Shown here piece by piece: positions 13,401 through 24,387 of a DNA stretch of 64,000 nt. How positions within the stretch are numbered: position 1 is the first letter of the stretch; the number at the start of each line of letters is the position of its first letter. The stretch covers positions 248,001-312,000 of the forward strand of contig JAPDFW010000083.1 in assembly GCA_028826165.1 (NCBI GenBank), in the 5' to 3' direction. A program made the position numbers and the translations under genes. The notes under the pieces are model-generated. The model was not told the origin of the DNA and did not search any database. It saw only the letters and a list, made by a program, of their open reading frames with translations. Source of the DNA: Anaeramoeba ignava. Taxonomy: Eukaryota > Metamonada > Anaeramoebidae.

Positions 13401-13679
13401 GAAGCATTTGCTAATGCTTTGAGACAAATTCCTAAAATTTTATGTGATAATGCTGGTTTTGATAGTAATCAAATTGTTGCTCAATTAAAAGCTGAACATT
13501 ATAAAGGCAATGTCAATGCTGGTGTTGATATGAATTTGGGTTGTATAGGAGATATGCAACAGTTGGGTGTTGTTGAGAGTTATAAAGTTAAATATCATGC
13601 TTTGTTATCTGCAACTGAAGCTGCTGAAATGATTCTTAGAGTTGATAATATTATTAAAAGTCAACCAAGAAGAAAATAA
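10443..13679 (+). CDS. CCT2: T-complex protein 1 subunit beta (CCT2/TRiC), 515 aa, six exons
   Basis: Subunit of the cytosolic chaperonin that folds actin and tubulin with ATP. Exons: 10443-10547, 10635-10746, 12132-12260, 12328-12515, 12595-12837, 12909-13679. All introns are GT-AG and all phases agree, giving 515 aa, close to the family length of about 530. Family motifs include [19 protein letters not shown], the ATP-site [39 protein letters not shown], the apical [10 protein letters not shown] region and ILRVDNIIK at the end. The last intron must be removed, because the frame stops shortly after its donor at 12838. Intron 2 is 1385 nt of ATAATTTTAAT-type repeat, whereas the other four are 67-87 nt. 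The match to the beta subunit, rather than another CCT subunit, is clear along the whole length. Confidence 0.97.
10747..12131 (+). repeat. CCT2 intron 2: 1.4-kb AATAATTTTAAT / AATAAATTTAAT array
   Basis: Runs from GTAAAAT to TTTATAG and consists almost entirely of 10-13-bp units of the form TTTTAATAATAAA and variants, on the order of a hundred copies. It contains no coding sequence. Splicing restores the codon split as G/AA, so the array expanded inside a functional intron. Confidence 0.9.
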
Positions 13680-14775
13680 TTTTAAATACAAAATTAAATA
13701 CAAAATTAAAAACATTTAGAAACAAATTTAAATACAAATTTAAATACAAATTTAGAAACATTTAGAAACAAATTTAAATACAAAATTAAATACAAAATTA
13801 AATACAAATTTAAATACAAAATTAAATACAAATTTAAATACAAATTTAAAAACAGATTTAAATACAAATTTAGAAACATTTAGAAACAAATTTAAATACA
13901 AATTTAAATACAAATTTAAATACAAATTTAAATACAAATTTAAATACAAATTTAAATACAAAATTAAATACAAAATTAAATATGAATTTAAATACAAATT
14001 TAAATACAAATTTAAATACAAATTTAAATACAAATTTAAATACAAATTTAAATACAAATTTAAATATAAATTTAAACACAAATTTAAATACAAATTTAAA
14101 TACAAATTTAAATACAAATTTAAATACAAATTTAAATATAAATTTAAATATAAATTTAAAAAATATAAATTTAAAATACAAATTTAAATACAAATTTAAA
14201 TACAAATTTAAATACAAATTTAAATAAAATTTAAATATAAAAATTTTAAATAAATTTAAATACAAGAATTTAAATACAAATTTAAATACAAATTTAAATA
14301 CAAATTTAAATATAAAATTTAAATACAAATTTAAATATAAATTTAAATACAAATTTAAATACAATTTTAAATATAAATTTAAATATAAATTTAAATATAA
14401 ATTTAAATACAAAATTAAATATAAATTTAAATACAAATTTAAATACAAATTTAAATACAAATTTAAATACAAATTTAAATACAAATTTAAATACAAATTT
14501 AAATACAAATTTAAATACAAATTTAAATATAAATTTAAATACAAAATTAAATACAAAATTAAATATAAATTTAAATACAAATTTAAATACAAATTTAAAT
14601 ACAAATTAAATACAAATTTAAATACAAATTTAAATATAAATTTAAATACAAATTTAAAAACAAATTTAAATATAAATTTAAATACAAATTTAAATACAAA
14701 TTTAAATATAAATTTAAAAACAAATTTAAATACAATTTTAGAAACAATTTTAAAAACAAAATTAAACTTTTCTTC
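13680..14775. repeat. Tandem array of a 12-bp unit AAATTTAAATAC
   Basis: About 1.1 kb downstream of CCT2. The unit is AAATTTAAATAC with variants ending AT, AA and AG. The core AAATTTAAAT is near-palindromic, so both strands look alike. Long open frames on either strand (alternating NLNT, KFKY, YLNL) are products of the 12-bp period and not genes. Confidence 0.93.
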
Positions 14776-15067
14776 AATTAATTTCTTTTTTTTTTTAGAC
14801 TAAAAAGAAATTAAAAAAAAATAAAAGGAAAAATCATAAAGAAATTAAATTAAATTTTTTATTTAAATTTTAATAAGATTTAAAAATAGAGTTAAAAGAA
14901 AATTGTTTATTATTTTTTCGAATGAAAAATAAAATTAACAAAAAATATTTTTATTTTATTTAAAAAAGAAAAAATTTTAATCAATTTTTTTTCATTCTTC
15001 TTTTTATCAATTTTTTTATTAATCTTTGAAAAATTTTCTAAATTTACTTTTTTAAAAATAAAATCAA
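14776..15067 (+). promoter_or_regulatory. Upstream region of the Rho GTPase gene
   Basis: 292 bp of A/T-rich DNA with no gene. A T-run with TTTTTTTTCATTCTTC at 14984-15001 and a second T-rich block with TATCAATTTTTT follow the initiator-like pattern seen before other starts in the window. The ATG is at 15068. Confidence 0.45.
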
Positions 15068-15655
15068 ATGATTCAATCAATCAAAAGTGTTTTAGTTGGA
15101 GATGGAAGTGTAGGAAAAACCTGTTTATTACTTTCATATACAACAAATTCATTTCCAGTTGATTATATTCCGACAGTATTTGATAATTATTCAGCAAACA
15201 CAATGTACAAAAACAAGGTTATTAATTTATGTTTATGGGATACAGCAGGACAAGAAGATTATGATCGACTTCGACCGTTATCTTATCCACAAACAGATGT
15301 TTTTGTTGTTTGCTTTTCTTTGATTTCCAGATCTTCTTTTGAAAATGTCAAAACCAAATGGATTCCTGAAATTCGTCATCATTGTCCTAATTCTCCTATT
15401 GTTTTAGTTGGAACTAAATTGGATCTTAGATCAGATTCAAATATTATCTCAAAATTGGAAGCTAAAAATTCTTCTCCTGTTTCTTATCAAGAAGGTTATG
15501 ACTTGGCTCAGCAAATTCATGCTTATAAATATGTTGAATGTTCTGCTTTGACTCAAAAAAATCTTTTTAATGTTTTTGATGAAACTATTGCTGCTGTTCT
15601 TGAACCAAAAACTTCAAATGATAAGAAAAAAAGAAAAAAGTGTTCAATTCTTTAA
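15068..15655 (+). CDS. Rho-family small GTPase (Rac/Cdc42-like), 195 aa
   Basis: Molecular switch controlling actin. It is intronless. Visible motifs are the P-loop GDGSVGKT (residues 11-18), switch [12 protein letters not shown], switch [20 protein letters not shown], the base-recognition motif GTKLDL, and ECSAL. A Rho-type insert lies between TKLDL and the following helix ([16 protein letters not shown]). The C-terminus is a polybasic KKKRKK followed by CSIL, a CaaX box predicted to be geranylgeranylated and to place the protein on membranes. The glycines needed for GTP hydrolysis and the switch II Gln are present, so it should be an active enzyme. Rac-like versus Cdc42-like cannot be decided by eye. 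Confidence 0.97.
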   Translation: MIQSIKSVLVGDGSVGKTCLLLSYTTNSFPVDYIPTVFDNYSANTMYKNKVINLCLWDTAGQEDYDRLRPLSYPQTDVFVVCFSLISRSSFENVKTKWIPEIRHHCPNSPIVLVGTKLDLRSDSNIISKLEAKNSSPVSYQEGYDLAQQIHAYKYVECSALTQKNLFNVFDETIAAVLEPKTSNDKKKRKKCSIL

Positions 15656-16115
15656 AATGATTTTATATTTCTGTTTTTGTTTTTGTTTTTTAATTTTATT
15701 TTTGCAAAAAGATTTGTTTTTTAATTTTTCTTAAAAATCCAATTTGGATAAATAAAGAAAATATCAAATTTAAATTATATTTTGTTTTTGATTTGAATTG
15801 AATTAAATTTAAATTATATTTTGTTTTTGATTTGAATATTGAATTTAAATTGAATTGAATTGAATATTGAATTGAATATTGAATTGAATATTGAATTGAA
15901 TATTAAATTTAAATTTAAATTATATTTTGTTTTTGATTTTGAATTAAATTTAAATTTAAATTATATTTTGTTTTTAAAATTAAATTCAATTTTCTTTTTT
16001 TCATTTGATTTCATTTCATTTGATTTATTTCCCATTCAAAAATCAAATTCGGATAAAAAAATAAAAAAGAATTAATTCCTTTTTTTTTTGTGTTTTTTTT
16101 AAGAAATAAAAGAAA
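15656..16115. other. Convergent intergenic region with ATTGAATATTGAATTG-type repeats
   Basis: 460 bp between the stops of the Rho gene and the ML gene. It holds three or four copies of AAATTTAAATTATATTTTG followed by TTTTTGATT, and a short run of TTGAATATTGAA units at 15832-15905. I see no gene in it. Confidence 0.7.
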
Positions 16116-16550
16116 TCAATTTGAAACAATTGGAAGGTCATATTTAATGCAAGTAACCTGTTGATTATTATTATCAATAACTTCAATTTGACCAGAATAT
16201 TCACCAGAAGGAACATAAGAAGGGATAGTTTCAGTAACTTGGAAATGAAGAACAGGATCAGTAATTGGACAAGTAATATTAATAATTGAGCAAAAATTTT
16301 CTTGAATTTGCAAAATTTTGATTCCATTAAAATAAACAGTTGCATAAGCTGTTGCTGCATCAATTTTCCTTAAAACATCTGCATCTAAATGAATAGTAAA
16401 TAATTTTCCAGATTCTGGTGGATCTGGTATAAATGTTAATGATTTTATCTTCAATGTATCATTTGATTCACTGCAATCAGTCCAATCATTTGTAAAGCAA
16501 AAATTAAAAAGAATTGGAAGAAATAAAAGGAAAATTAAAGAGAAATTCAT
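16116..16550 (-). CDS. Secreted ML-domain (MD-2-related lipid-recognition / NPC2-like) protein, 144 aa
   Basis: Single exon. Residues 1-20 are a hydrophobic signal peptide (MNFSLIFLLFLPILFNFCF). The remainder fits an ML domain, the small beta-sandwich that binds sterols or phospholipids in a hydrophobic pocket: DWTDCSES near the start, IPDPPESGKLFTI, an internal CSIINITCP cysteine pair, YVPSGEYSGQIEVID and a final VTCIKYDL. The order and spacing of the cysteines match NPC2 and the fungal PG/PI transfer proteins. It is probably lumenal in lysosomes or secreted. The ligand cannot be read from sequence. The domain call is good; the sterol-transfer role is by family only. Confidence 0.88.
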   Translation of the reverse strand: MNFSLIFLLFLPILFNFCFTNDWTDCSESNDTLKIKSLTFIPDPPESGKLFTIHLDADVLRKIDAATAYATVYFNGIKILQIQENFCSIINITCPITDPVLHFQVTETIPSYVPSGEYSGQIEVIDNNNQQVTCIKYDLPIVSN

Positions 16551-16636
16551 TTATTGTTTTTTTTTTGAAAAAGTAAAAAAAAATGAATTTTATTTTTTTT
16601 CATTTTTTTCCTAATTTTTTTATTTTTTAATTTAAT
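16551..16636. promoter_or_regulatory. 86-bp bidirectional promoter of the ML gene and CENP-I
   Basis: Two divergent ATGs lie 86 bp apart. TTTTTTTTCATTTTTTTCC at 16593-16611 faces CENP-I. On the minus strand, TTCATTTTTTTTTAC at about 16573-16587 faces the ML gene. Each has a TCATTTT core within a T-run. Confidence 0.5.
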
Positions 16637-18968
16637 ATGGAAAATGAAATAAAAACTTTAATAAAATGTAAATTTAAATTAAAATTCATTTATAAAATTT
16701 AAATTAAAATTCATTTATAAAATTTAAATTAAAATTCATTTTAAATAAAAAGATACAAAACATCCAAAGAAAAAAAGAAAAAGAACAAAACACAAAATTA
16801 ACGATAAATCAATAAATAAAACAATTACTTCAATCCAAGAAAAAGCAAAAAAAAACGGACTTAAAACAGAAGAAATTGAGCAACTTTTAAATATTTGCGT
16901 TTCAAAAAAATTCAACGAAAAACAAATTGAAAAAATAATTTATTGTTTAATCCCAATAAGTTATATTGGAGAACAGCCACTTGTTTTAATAATGTCTCAC
17001 TTTACAAACCTTAATCACAAAATTCAAAAGAAATTTCTTGAATGGATCGCAATTATAATTGATTTTATTGACCCAAAATTTAGCATCAGAAAATTTTACT
17101 TTATTTTTTTCCATTTTCTTTATTATGATTCATTAAGACCAATTTTATGTTATATTTTATTTAAAATTTCAACAAGACAAGATGTCACTAAATTCAGAAT
17201 CGACAAACTACTTCAATATAATAGTCGATTCCCTGATGAAACTGGGATCATTGGGTTATTGCAATGCTACCAAGACTTGAATCCAAACGAAATTATTATC
17301 CCAATTTCAAATCCAAAAAAAATAACAATTTTAAACAAAAAAACCAAAAAAGAAAAATCAAATCAAATCCAAAAGAATTTTTTCAATGAAAAAAACATTC
17401 ATCAAATATCTTTAAATGAGAAAATCGATGGTGCCGAAAGTATTGGGAATATCAAGCAAGAGGAGGCTTATGAGTATGATATGGATGAAGCAAATATTGC
17501 GCATTACTTTTACCAACCTGATCAAAAATTAAGGGATTTAATAATTACAACACGGTTCAACTTGCAATTCCAGGAACAAAAAAAAGAACCAAATGAACCC
17601 AACAATGAAAATACTAATAATAGCAATAATGACACACAAGAAAATCCACAAATCATCCCGCAAATCAAACAAGTTGAAAACATCAAAAATCGACTCAAAT
17701 TACAAAAATTTCATGAATTGGAAAATTTAATTATGAAAACAAACATTTATGAAGAACGTGAAATGGCAAAATCCATTTTCGAGAATCCAATATCCACATC
17801 ATTATTCTCCTTTAAATTTTCAGACGCAACCATTCTTCAAACTGGAAGTTGGATTTCAAGGCTTTTGGAAGAGGAGTTTCTCTTCAAAAAAACGGACGAA
17901 TTTGATGAAATAAATTATTCAAATCAAAAAAAAATACTCAAAAAACTTGTTAAATTCTCAGTAAAATTCAACGAAAATTTGCATGAAGTGGATTCGTTTT
18001 TATTTAAATTTATACCGAAATGGAATGGAGAAATATTTCAAGAGGAAATTTTATCATTAGTTTCCAAAATCAAACCAAAACAATTCAGTGATTTATGTTC
18101 AAACATTTTCCAGCATTTGAAAAGATTGATGATTTTGAAAGACAACAATTTTCGGGCACTTATAGTCAGGATGTTGACAAAACTAGTGAGTTTTTGGGTG
18201 ATGAAGTGCCCGCTCGATGAGGACAAAGTGGAGCAATATTACTCTTCAGAAGAAAACAAGAAAGAGTATCCTCATCAATGGAATTTTTTATTTTCAACGG
18301 AAAAATTGGATTTCATTCCCATTCTTCATGATACACTGATTTATTTTGACCAAATTTTTGTGGCTATTCTTTTGGATGATTCAAAACCCAATTCACAAAT
18401 TATTCACCCCATTTTGAGTCACTATGAATTTACATCAAATTTGACACGATTCCATCACTTCCCTTTTGTGGTTCAGCCGCATATTGTTATTCCGTTGCGG
18501 GTTCTTTTACTTCCTCCTGTTTATTTGTCGAGAATGTGCAGTATTCTTGTGAAATTTGGATATGAATTTGAAAAATTCAAGTCAGTTCACCATTTAAAAT
18601 CAATCGGCGCTTTTGAAAATGAAATCAATCAATTATATAATTTTGAACTTGTTATTCAGTTGTATTCCGATTTTTTGTGGAAAGGTTCTTGTTCCAAGAA
18701 AAATCTTGAGTTCTTGCAAATTCCATCAAGAATTCTTAACGAATTCAAATCTCAAAATCAAGAAATTGGAGGTTTATTTTCTATTTTTGGATCAAAATTT
18801 GAAGATTATTTGAAAATGTTTGGTAAAATTAATAAAATGGAAATATCAAATATAAAGAATAGTACAATTAAAAAGAAGAAGAAATATTTAGATTTTTTAA
18901 AGAATATGAAACTTGAAGGAATATATTTCTTTTTGAATTCTCAAATCGTTTCAAAAAAATTAAAATAA
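16637..18968 (+). CDS. CENPI: CENP-I/Mis6 inner-kinetochore protein, 748 aa, two exons
   Basis: Constitutive centromere-associated network subunit. Exon 1 is only 31 nt (16637-16667). An 85-nt GT-AG intron (16668-16752) joins in phase to 16753-18968, giving 748 aa, the usual CENP-I length. The N-terminus carries QEKAKKNGLKTEEIEQLLNI, then CLIPISYIGEQPLV, helical repeats, PILCYILFKIS and DVTKFRIDKLLQ (counterpart of the human KPFRVRKLLD region), an acidic/Asn-rich linker, and the C-terminal Mis6 block with VIPLRVLLLPPVYLSRMCSI. The residues before the in-exon Met at 16992 clearly belong to the family, which is why I place the start upstream. The intron holds two copies of TAAAATTCATTTATAAA. 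The gene ends 62 bp from the CPSF2 stop (tail to tail). Confidence 0.9.
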
Positions 18969-19030
18969 ATTAAGAAAACAAAATTCAAAATTTAAAATTT
19001 ATTATTTGAATTAAATTAAATTAAATTAAA

Positions 19031-22000
19031 TTAAACAAAATTATATTGACCATAAAGTAAATCTCTAATTTTATAATAATCCTCATTGATTTCTCCTTCA
19101 AGAACAATTTCTTCACCATCTTTATTCATTGAAATTCCGCCTTGACAAACAAGACTACCATCAACAAATTGAGCATTTATTCCTTTTTCAGTGAGTTTTT
19201 CTCTAAATTTAGAAAGTTTTAAATCACCAATAAAAATAAAATCATGACCTTCCATTGAAACATCAGAAACAGGTTCAAGCAAAGGTATTTTTTCATAAGT
19301 TTCGAAATGAAGAAGAGAGTCAATAAAAGCGATTCGATAAGAATCTTGTTCAACAAAATTAAGTGATTGTAAAAACTCATCAGAAAAGGCAGCTTTGACC
19401 ATATTTGTGTTTGATGAGATATCCATTGTCTCATCACAACGCGGCGCAAGAATTGAGTTGGAGGTATTTAAGTAGTTCAGATATTCAGACAGATGAGATG
19501 TTTCTTGTTCGGCGCCATGAACGATGACAAGCTTTCTTGGTTTGACATGAGAAATGATATTTTTAACAGATTTCCCGTCTGATCTTCCTTCCAAATCAAC
19601 AAACTTCACCTTGCACAAAAGCTGCAATTGGATCTGCTCTTCCACGAATTTGACTGGTTGATTTTGTTGGAAAATCGGCAGCTTTTGTTCAAGAAGATCA
19701 GACAGTTTAAGCTCATCAATAGCGCCACTTAAATTTTCCACTTGCATTGAGTCATGTCCATAATTTCTTGTAAAATTCTCATCTTGATGAATAATTGAAT
19801 CCTTGTCGTCGCGTTTATTCAGTGATAACGGAATCAGCATAATTTCTTCCTCTCGTTCGGGAAGACGCAACATTGTTGTTGATTTGTTGTAGAAATCATT
19901 TCGGATTTGATTATTATTCGAATCGAATTTATTGTCAAAAAATTGTGGATCAAGTTTTTCTCCATAAGAATCAAACTCATGATTAGAATTAAAAACAGGG
20001 AACATCGGAAAATTAACTCTGGGAAGATTCGGGTTCATGTTTGCAAAGTGCCAAGATATGATATCCTGGCCAAATAACTCTTCCGAAAGAAGTACTGATT
20101 GTTGGACTGTTTCTTCCTTCTCAATTTTCACAAGTTTGTTTCTTGCCACAACCTCTTGTTGCTCAACCATTTCGTCGTCATCTTCTCCGTATTCGTATTC
20201 TATTGCTTTCTGTGCCTGTTCTTCTTGTTCACGAAGTGCCCGTTCTTCAAGGAGATATTTCTCAAGTTCCTCTCCTTCTAATTTTTTCTGTTCGTGATGT
20301 GTTATGCTTATTATTGATATTTTATTTGTTGTTGTTTCTTTGTTTATTAATTCTTGATTCAATGTTTTCTCGTTTTCCCGGTTGATAAAAAGGACTAAGT
20401 TATTTGGGTCTTGACACCATTTGATAAATAATTCTTTCGAAAATCCTGTTTCTAATGTGCTTGATCCTGTTAATACTACTTTAGGTGTGTTTGGGAGTTG
20501 TTCCACTTCTTGTAATGTTGAGCAAATTTTCACGTTTCTTTTTAAGTTTTAATTTTAAATTTAAATTTATAAATGAATTTTAATTTTAAATTTAATTTTA
20601 AATTTATAAATGAATTTTGATTTAATTTTAATTTTATAAATTTTAAATTTTGATTTTGATTGTACTTAAATTCTAATAAACTTTCTGGTATATCTTTAAT
20701 CATCCATTCTGTTGTTGACTGAAAAATATTTATAATTTTATTTGATAAATGATTTAGAAATATTAATGAAAAATATTGTAAATTTTCATCTTCCCAAATT
20801 TTATCTAATATAATTAATAATTCAAGAACTCTAGAAATATCAATTGGAATCAAAACATTTCCTCCTTTTTTTAAAGTTGTTAATACAGATTCTAATTATT
20901 AATTAATAATTTAAATTAATTTATTTTTAATTTATTTTTAATTTATTTTTAATTTATTTTTAATTTTATTTTTAATTTATTTTTAATTTAATACGAGCTA
21001 ATTGAGCGTCACGATCTCTTCTTCTAGGAAGATTTGTTAAACTATTATATGCATCTGTAATAAGAATTGATGGATTTGTAAATGTTTCCAAAAGTGCTGG
21101 TGATAAATGACGTTCTTTAACATGATTATAATCAACAGCATAAATTATCTTTATTTTGAATTTGAATTTGAATTTTAAATTGAATTTGAATTTGATTTTG
21201 AATTTGAATTTTAATTTGAATTTGAATTTTAAATTGAATTTGAATTTTATATTAAATTTTATATTGAATTTGAATTTGATTTTTAAATTGAATTTAAATT
21301 GAATTTGATTTGAATTTGAATTTTATATTGAATTTGAATTTGATTTTAAATTTTATATTGATTTTGAATTTGATTTTAAATTTCAATTTCAATTTCAATT
21401 TGAATTTGATTTTTAAATTGAATTTGATTTTTAAATTGAATTTGATTTTGAATTTGAATTTGATTTTTAAATTGAATTTGATTTTTAAATTGAATTTGAT
21501 TTTTAAATTGAATTTGATTTTGAATTTGAATTTGAATTTAATTTGATTTTGAATTTGTATTTAATTTTTGATTTTGATTTTTGAATGATACTTGATCAAT
21601 TTCTTTAGAAATTTCCCAAATTGCTCCATAAATAAAATATGAATAAATAAAATAAAAATAAATAAAATTTGTAATAAAGTATAAATAAATAAATATATAA
21701 ATAAATATATAAATAAATATATAAATATATAAATAAATATAAAAATATATAAATAAATATATAAATATATAAATAAATAAATAAATATATAAATAAATAT
21801 ATAAATAAATATATAAATAAATAAATATATAAATAAATATATAAATATATAAATAAATAAATATATAAATTAAAACTGTAAAAATCCATTTTTAAATTTT
21901 TATAATTTAGTTTACCTGATAAAGTATGATGTTGTGAATGCTTTAAAAGAATTGCATTTTCAAATGTACGTTCAATATCTTTAAAAGTAAATAAATCAAA

Positions 22001-22400
22001 TTTACGAGTTGACATAATAGATAAAAGTAAATCATCTTGAATCAATTTAGCTAATTTAATAACAGGAGATGTTGCATAAATTGGTGCTGATATTTGAAAA
22101 TGAGAAAAAGCATATGGAAGAGCTCCTGTATGTAAAAAATCTGAATGAGTTAATAAAATTGCATCAATTTTTGAAGCAACTCTATTTCATGTAAAAAAAA
22201 TTTGTTAAAAACTTTTTAAAAAAGAAAAAAATTTTTTTTTTGTGTAAAAACCTTTGAAGTGGTTGAAGAATTGTAATATCAAAATCCTCTGACCATCCAC
22301 AATCTAAAAGAAATGTAAAATCATCAATTTCAAGTAAAAAACAAATTGGTCCATTATTATAAACACCATATAAAGGAGTAAATTGAATAATAGAATTCAT
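19031..22400 (-). CDS. CPSF2: Cleavage and polyadenylation specificity factor subunit 2 (CPSF100), 777 aa, six exons
   Basis: Non-catalytic metallo-beta-lactamase/beta-CASP partner of CPSF73 in mRNA 3' processing. Exons on the minus strand: 22400-22252, 22181-21916, 21623-21592, 21148-20995, 20891-20666, 20537-19031. All junctions are GT-AG and in phase, totalling 777 aa. Motifs include FLLDCGWSEDFD, LLTHSDFLHTGALPYAF, IIYAVDYNHVKERHL, ILITDAYNS with PRRRDRDAQL, GGNVLIPIDISRVLELL, PKVVLTG, LFIKWCQDPNN, KLEGEELEKYLLEE, an acidic segment, VKFVDLEGRSDG, KPRKLVIVHG, and the end YYKIRDLLYGQYNFV. It lacks the usual zinc-ligand pattern, as CPSF100 does. Odd point: the segment normally between LSG and the AIWEI strand (family pattern GH..GG) is not found. 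That interval (21624-21915) is only ATAAATAAATAT repeat, so exon 3 is the least certain. Confidence 0.94.
21149..21591 (-). repeat. CPSF2 intron 3: TTTGAATTTGAATTTGA-type array
   Basis: 443-nt intron, GTATCATT to AATAAAG on the minus strand, almost wholly made of 6-bp TTTGAA units with TTTTAAAT and TTTGATT variants. Splicing joins Q to IIYAVD in phase 0. Confidence 0.85.
21624..21915 (-). repeat. CPSF2 intron 2: ATAAATAAATAT array
   Basis: Roughly 240 bp of alternating ATAAATA and TATATAAA units between the donor GTAAACT and the only usable AG (GGAG) before the IWEIS exon. The missing conserved CPSF100 segment would be expected here. Confidence 0.75.
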
Positions 22401-22479
22401 TTATGAAAAAAAAAATGAAAAAAAATTTTTTCATTTTTTTCATTTTTTTCATTTTTTTCCATTATTTTTTTTTATAGAA
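22401..22479. promoter_or_regulatory. 79-bp bidirectional promoter of CPSF2 and MRTO4
   Basis: Both strands show T-runs interrupted by TCATTTTTT: three copies facing MRTO4 (22427-22461) and two on the minus strand facing CPSF2 (22401-22425). TTTATAG directly before the MRTO4 ATG resembles a splice acceptor, so an intron in the 5' leader is possible. Confidence 0.5.
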
Positions 22480-24219
22480 ATGCCAAGAAAAAAGTCTCAA
22501 TGTACTTTTCCTTTTTTAAACCTTTTTAAACCTTTTTTTAAATTAAAATCTAATAATAAATAAACAGATTCATTTACAAAAACAAAGAAAGACGGAAAAC
22601 AAAGAAAAGCTAAATTAATTGAAAAAGTTCAAAAAGCTGTTGAACAATACAAATCTATTTGGGTTTTATCTTTTACACATTTTAAACAGGAATATTTTAA
22701 TCAAATTAGACTTGATTGGAGAGATTCAGAGCTTTTCCTTGGTAAAAAAAAAGTAATGCTTGTTGCATTAGGAAGAAATTCAAACGATGAATTTAGACCA
22801 AATCTTTCCAAATTAGGAGATTTTTTAAAAGGAAATTCAGGATTATTTTTCACAAACGAAAAAGAAGAAGATATTCTCAAGTAATTTCATTTTGAATTTG
22901 AATTTGATTTTGATTTTGATTTTGAATTTGAATTTGATTTCGAATTTGTATTTGAATTTGATTTGAATTTTGAATTTGAATTTGATTTTGATTTTGATTT
23001 TGAATTTGAATTTGAATTTGAATTTGAATTTGAATTTGAATTTGATTTTGAATTTGAATTTCATTTTGAATTTGAATTTGATTTTGAATTTGAATTTGAA
23101 TTTGAATTTGAATTTGAATTTGAATTTGAATTTCATTTTGATTTTGAATTTGAATTTGAATTTGAATTTGAATTTGAATTTGAATTTCAATTTCAATTTG
23201 AATTTGAATTTGTATTTGAATTTTATTTTCAATTTGAATTTGAATTTGAATTTGGATTTTATTTTCAATTTGAATTTGAATTTGAATTTGAATTTGAATT
23301 TGAATTTGAATTTGAATTTGAATTTGAATTTGAATTTGATTTTGAATTTGTATTTGAATTTGAATTTGAATTTGAATTTCATTTTGAATTTGAATTTCAT
23401 TTTGAATTTGAATTTGAATTTGAATTTGAATTTGAATTTGAATTTGAATTTGAATTTGAATTTGAATTTGAATTTGAATTTTATTTTGATTTTGATTTTG
23501 ATTTCATTTTGAATTTGAATTTGAATTTGAATTTGAATTTGAATTTGAATTTGAATTTGAATTTGAATTTGAATTTGATTTTGAATTTGAATTTTATTTT
23601 GATTTTGATTTTGAATTGAATTTTATTTTTCTTTTTCTTAAAAAAATAAAAAAAGATACTTTTCTCAACTTCGTGTTGCTTCTTATGCTATTGCTGGTGA
23701 AACTGCAACTGAGACTGTTACATTACAAAAAGGTCCATATCCTCAATTCCCTCATTCTATGGAACCTTTTCTCAGGAATTTAGGAATCCCCACAACACTC
23801 TCAAAACGTTATTTATTATATGAAAATTATTTTTTTTAACAAAAAAAACTAATTTAAAAATACCTTTTTTTTCTTTTATCAAAATTTAGAAGTTGTTAAT
23901 GTTGTTGCTGATTATATTGTTTGTGAGAAAGGAAAGCCATTAACTTCTGAAGCTGCAAGAATATTAGTAATTTATCATCTTATAATTTTTATAAACTTTA
24001 CTTTCTAAAAATTATTATAATTATAATTAATCAATTAATTAATTAATTAATTAGAAATTACTTCAAATCCAAATGTCTTCTTTAAATGTTCAATGTCTTT
24101 GTTGTTGGAATAATTCAAAAATTACAACCTTTAATCAAAATAATAATGATAAAGTTGATAAAGAAAAGACAAATTCAAATATGGAAGAGGAAGACGAAAA
24201 GGAAAAACAAAAGAAATGA
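22480..24219 (+). CDS. MRTO4: Ribosome assembly factor MRT4 (MRTO4, uL10-like), 242 aa, five exons
   Basis: Nucleolar uL10-like factor that holds the place of the P-stalk on pre-60S particles. Exons: 22480-22501 (22 nt), 22568-22880, 23656-23807, 23890-23966, 24055-24219. All are GT-AG with agreeing phases, giving 242 aa. Motifs: the start MPRKKSQ, LIEKVQKAVEQYKSIWVLSF, a GKKKVMLVALGRNSNDEF strand-helix, GLFFTNEKEEDILKYFS, YPQFPHSMEPFLRNLGIPTT, and VADYIVCEKGKPLTSEAARIL. The tail after ILKLLQIQMSSLNVQCL is Asn/Lys/Glu-rich (KEKQKK). It lacks the acidic P-protein tail, as MRT4 should, which distinguishes it from ribosomal protein uL10. Intron 2 is a 775-nt hexanucleotide array. Confidence 0.94.
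22881..23655 (+). repeat. MRTO4 intron 2: (TTTGAA)n array, 775 nt
   Basis: From GTAATTTC to AAAAAAG, with about 100 hexamers TTTGAA mixed with TTTGAT and TTTCAA/T. Because 6 is divisible by 3 and stops are rare in TTTGAA, all frames stay open: FEFEFE and NLNLNL on +, KFKFKF on the minus strand. None is a gene. Confidence 0.95.
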
Positions 24220-24387
24220 ATCTTTTTTTTTCCTTCCATTTAATTCAAAATAATTTTAGATTTTCTTTTTAAAACAACAATTATTTTTGCATTTCAAAAT
24301 ATTTCAAGAATAATAAATTTAGACTTCAAATTAATTCATTATTTAGCAATTTAAATTTTAGGCTAGCATTTATTATAATTTATTTTT

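Noticed and set aside
13752-14777. Open frames of YLNL/KFKY type downstream of CCT2
   Set aside because: They are generated by the 12-bp AAATTTAAATAC repeat; there is no start context, splice structure or domain.
22843-23619. Long open frames on both strands (Lys/Phe, Glu/Phe and Asn/Leu alternations) in the TTTGAA array
   Set aside because: They are products of a hexamer repeat inside a spliced intron of MRTO4. All frames are open and no real protein composition is seen.
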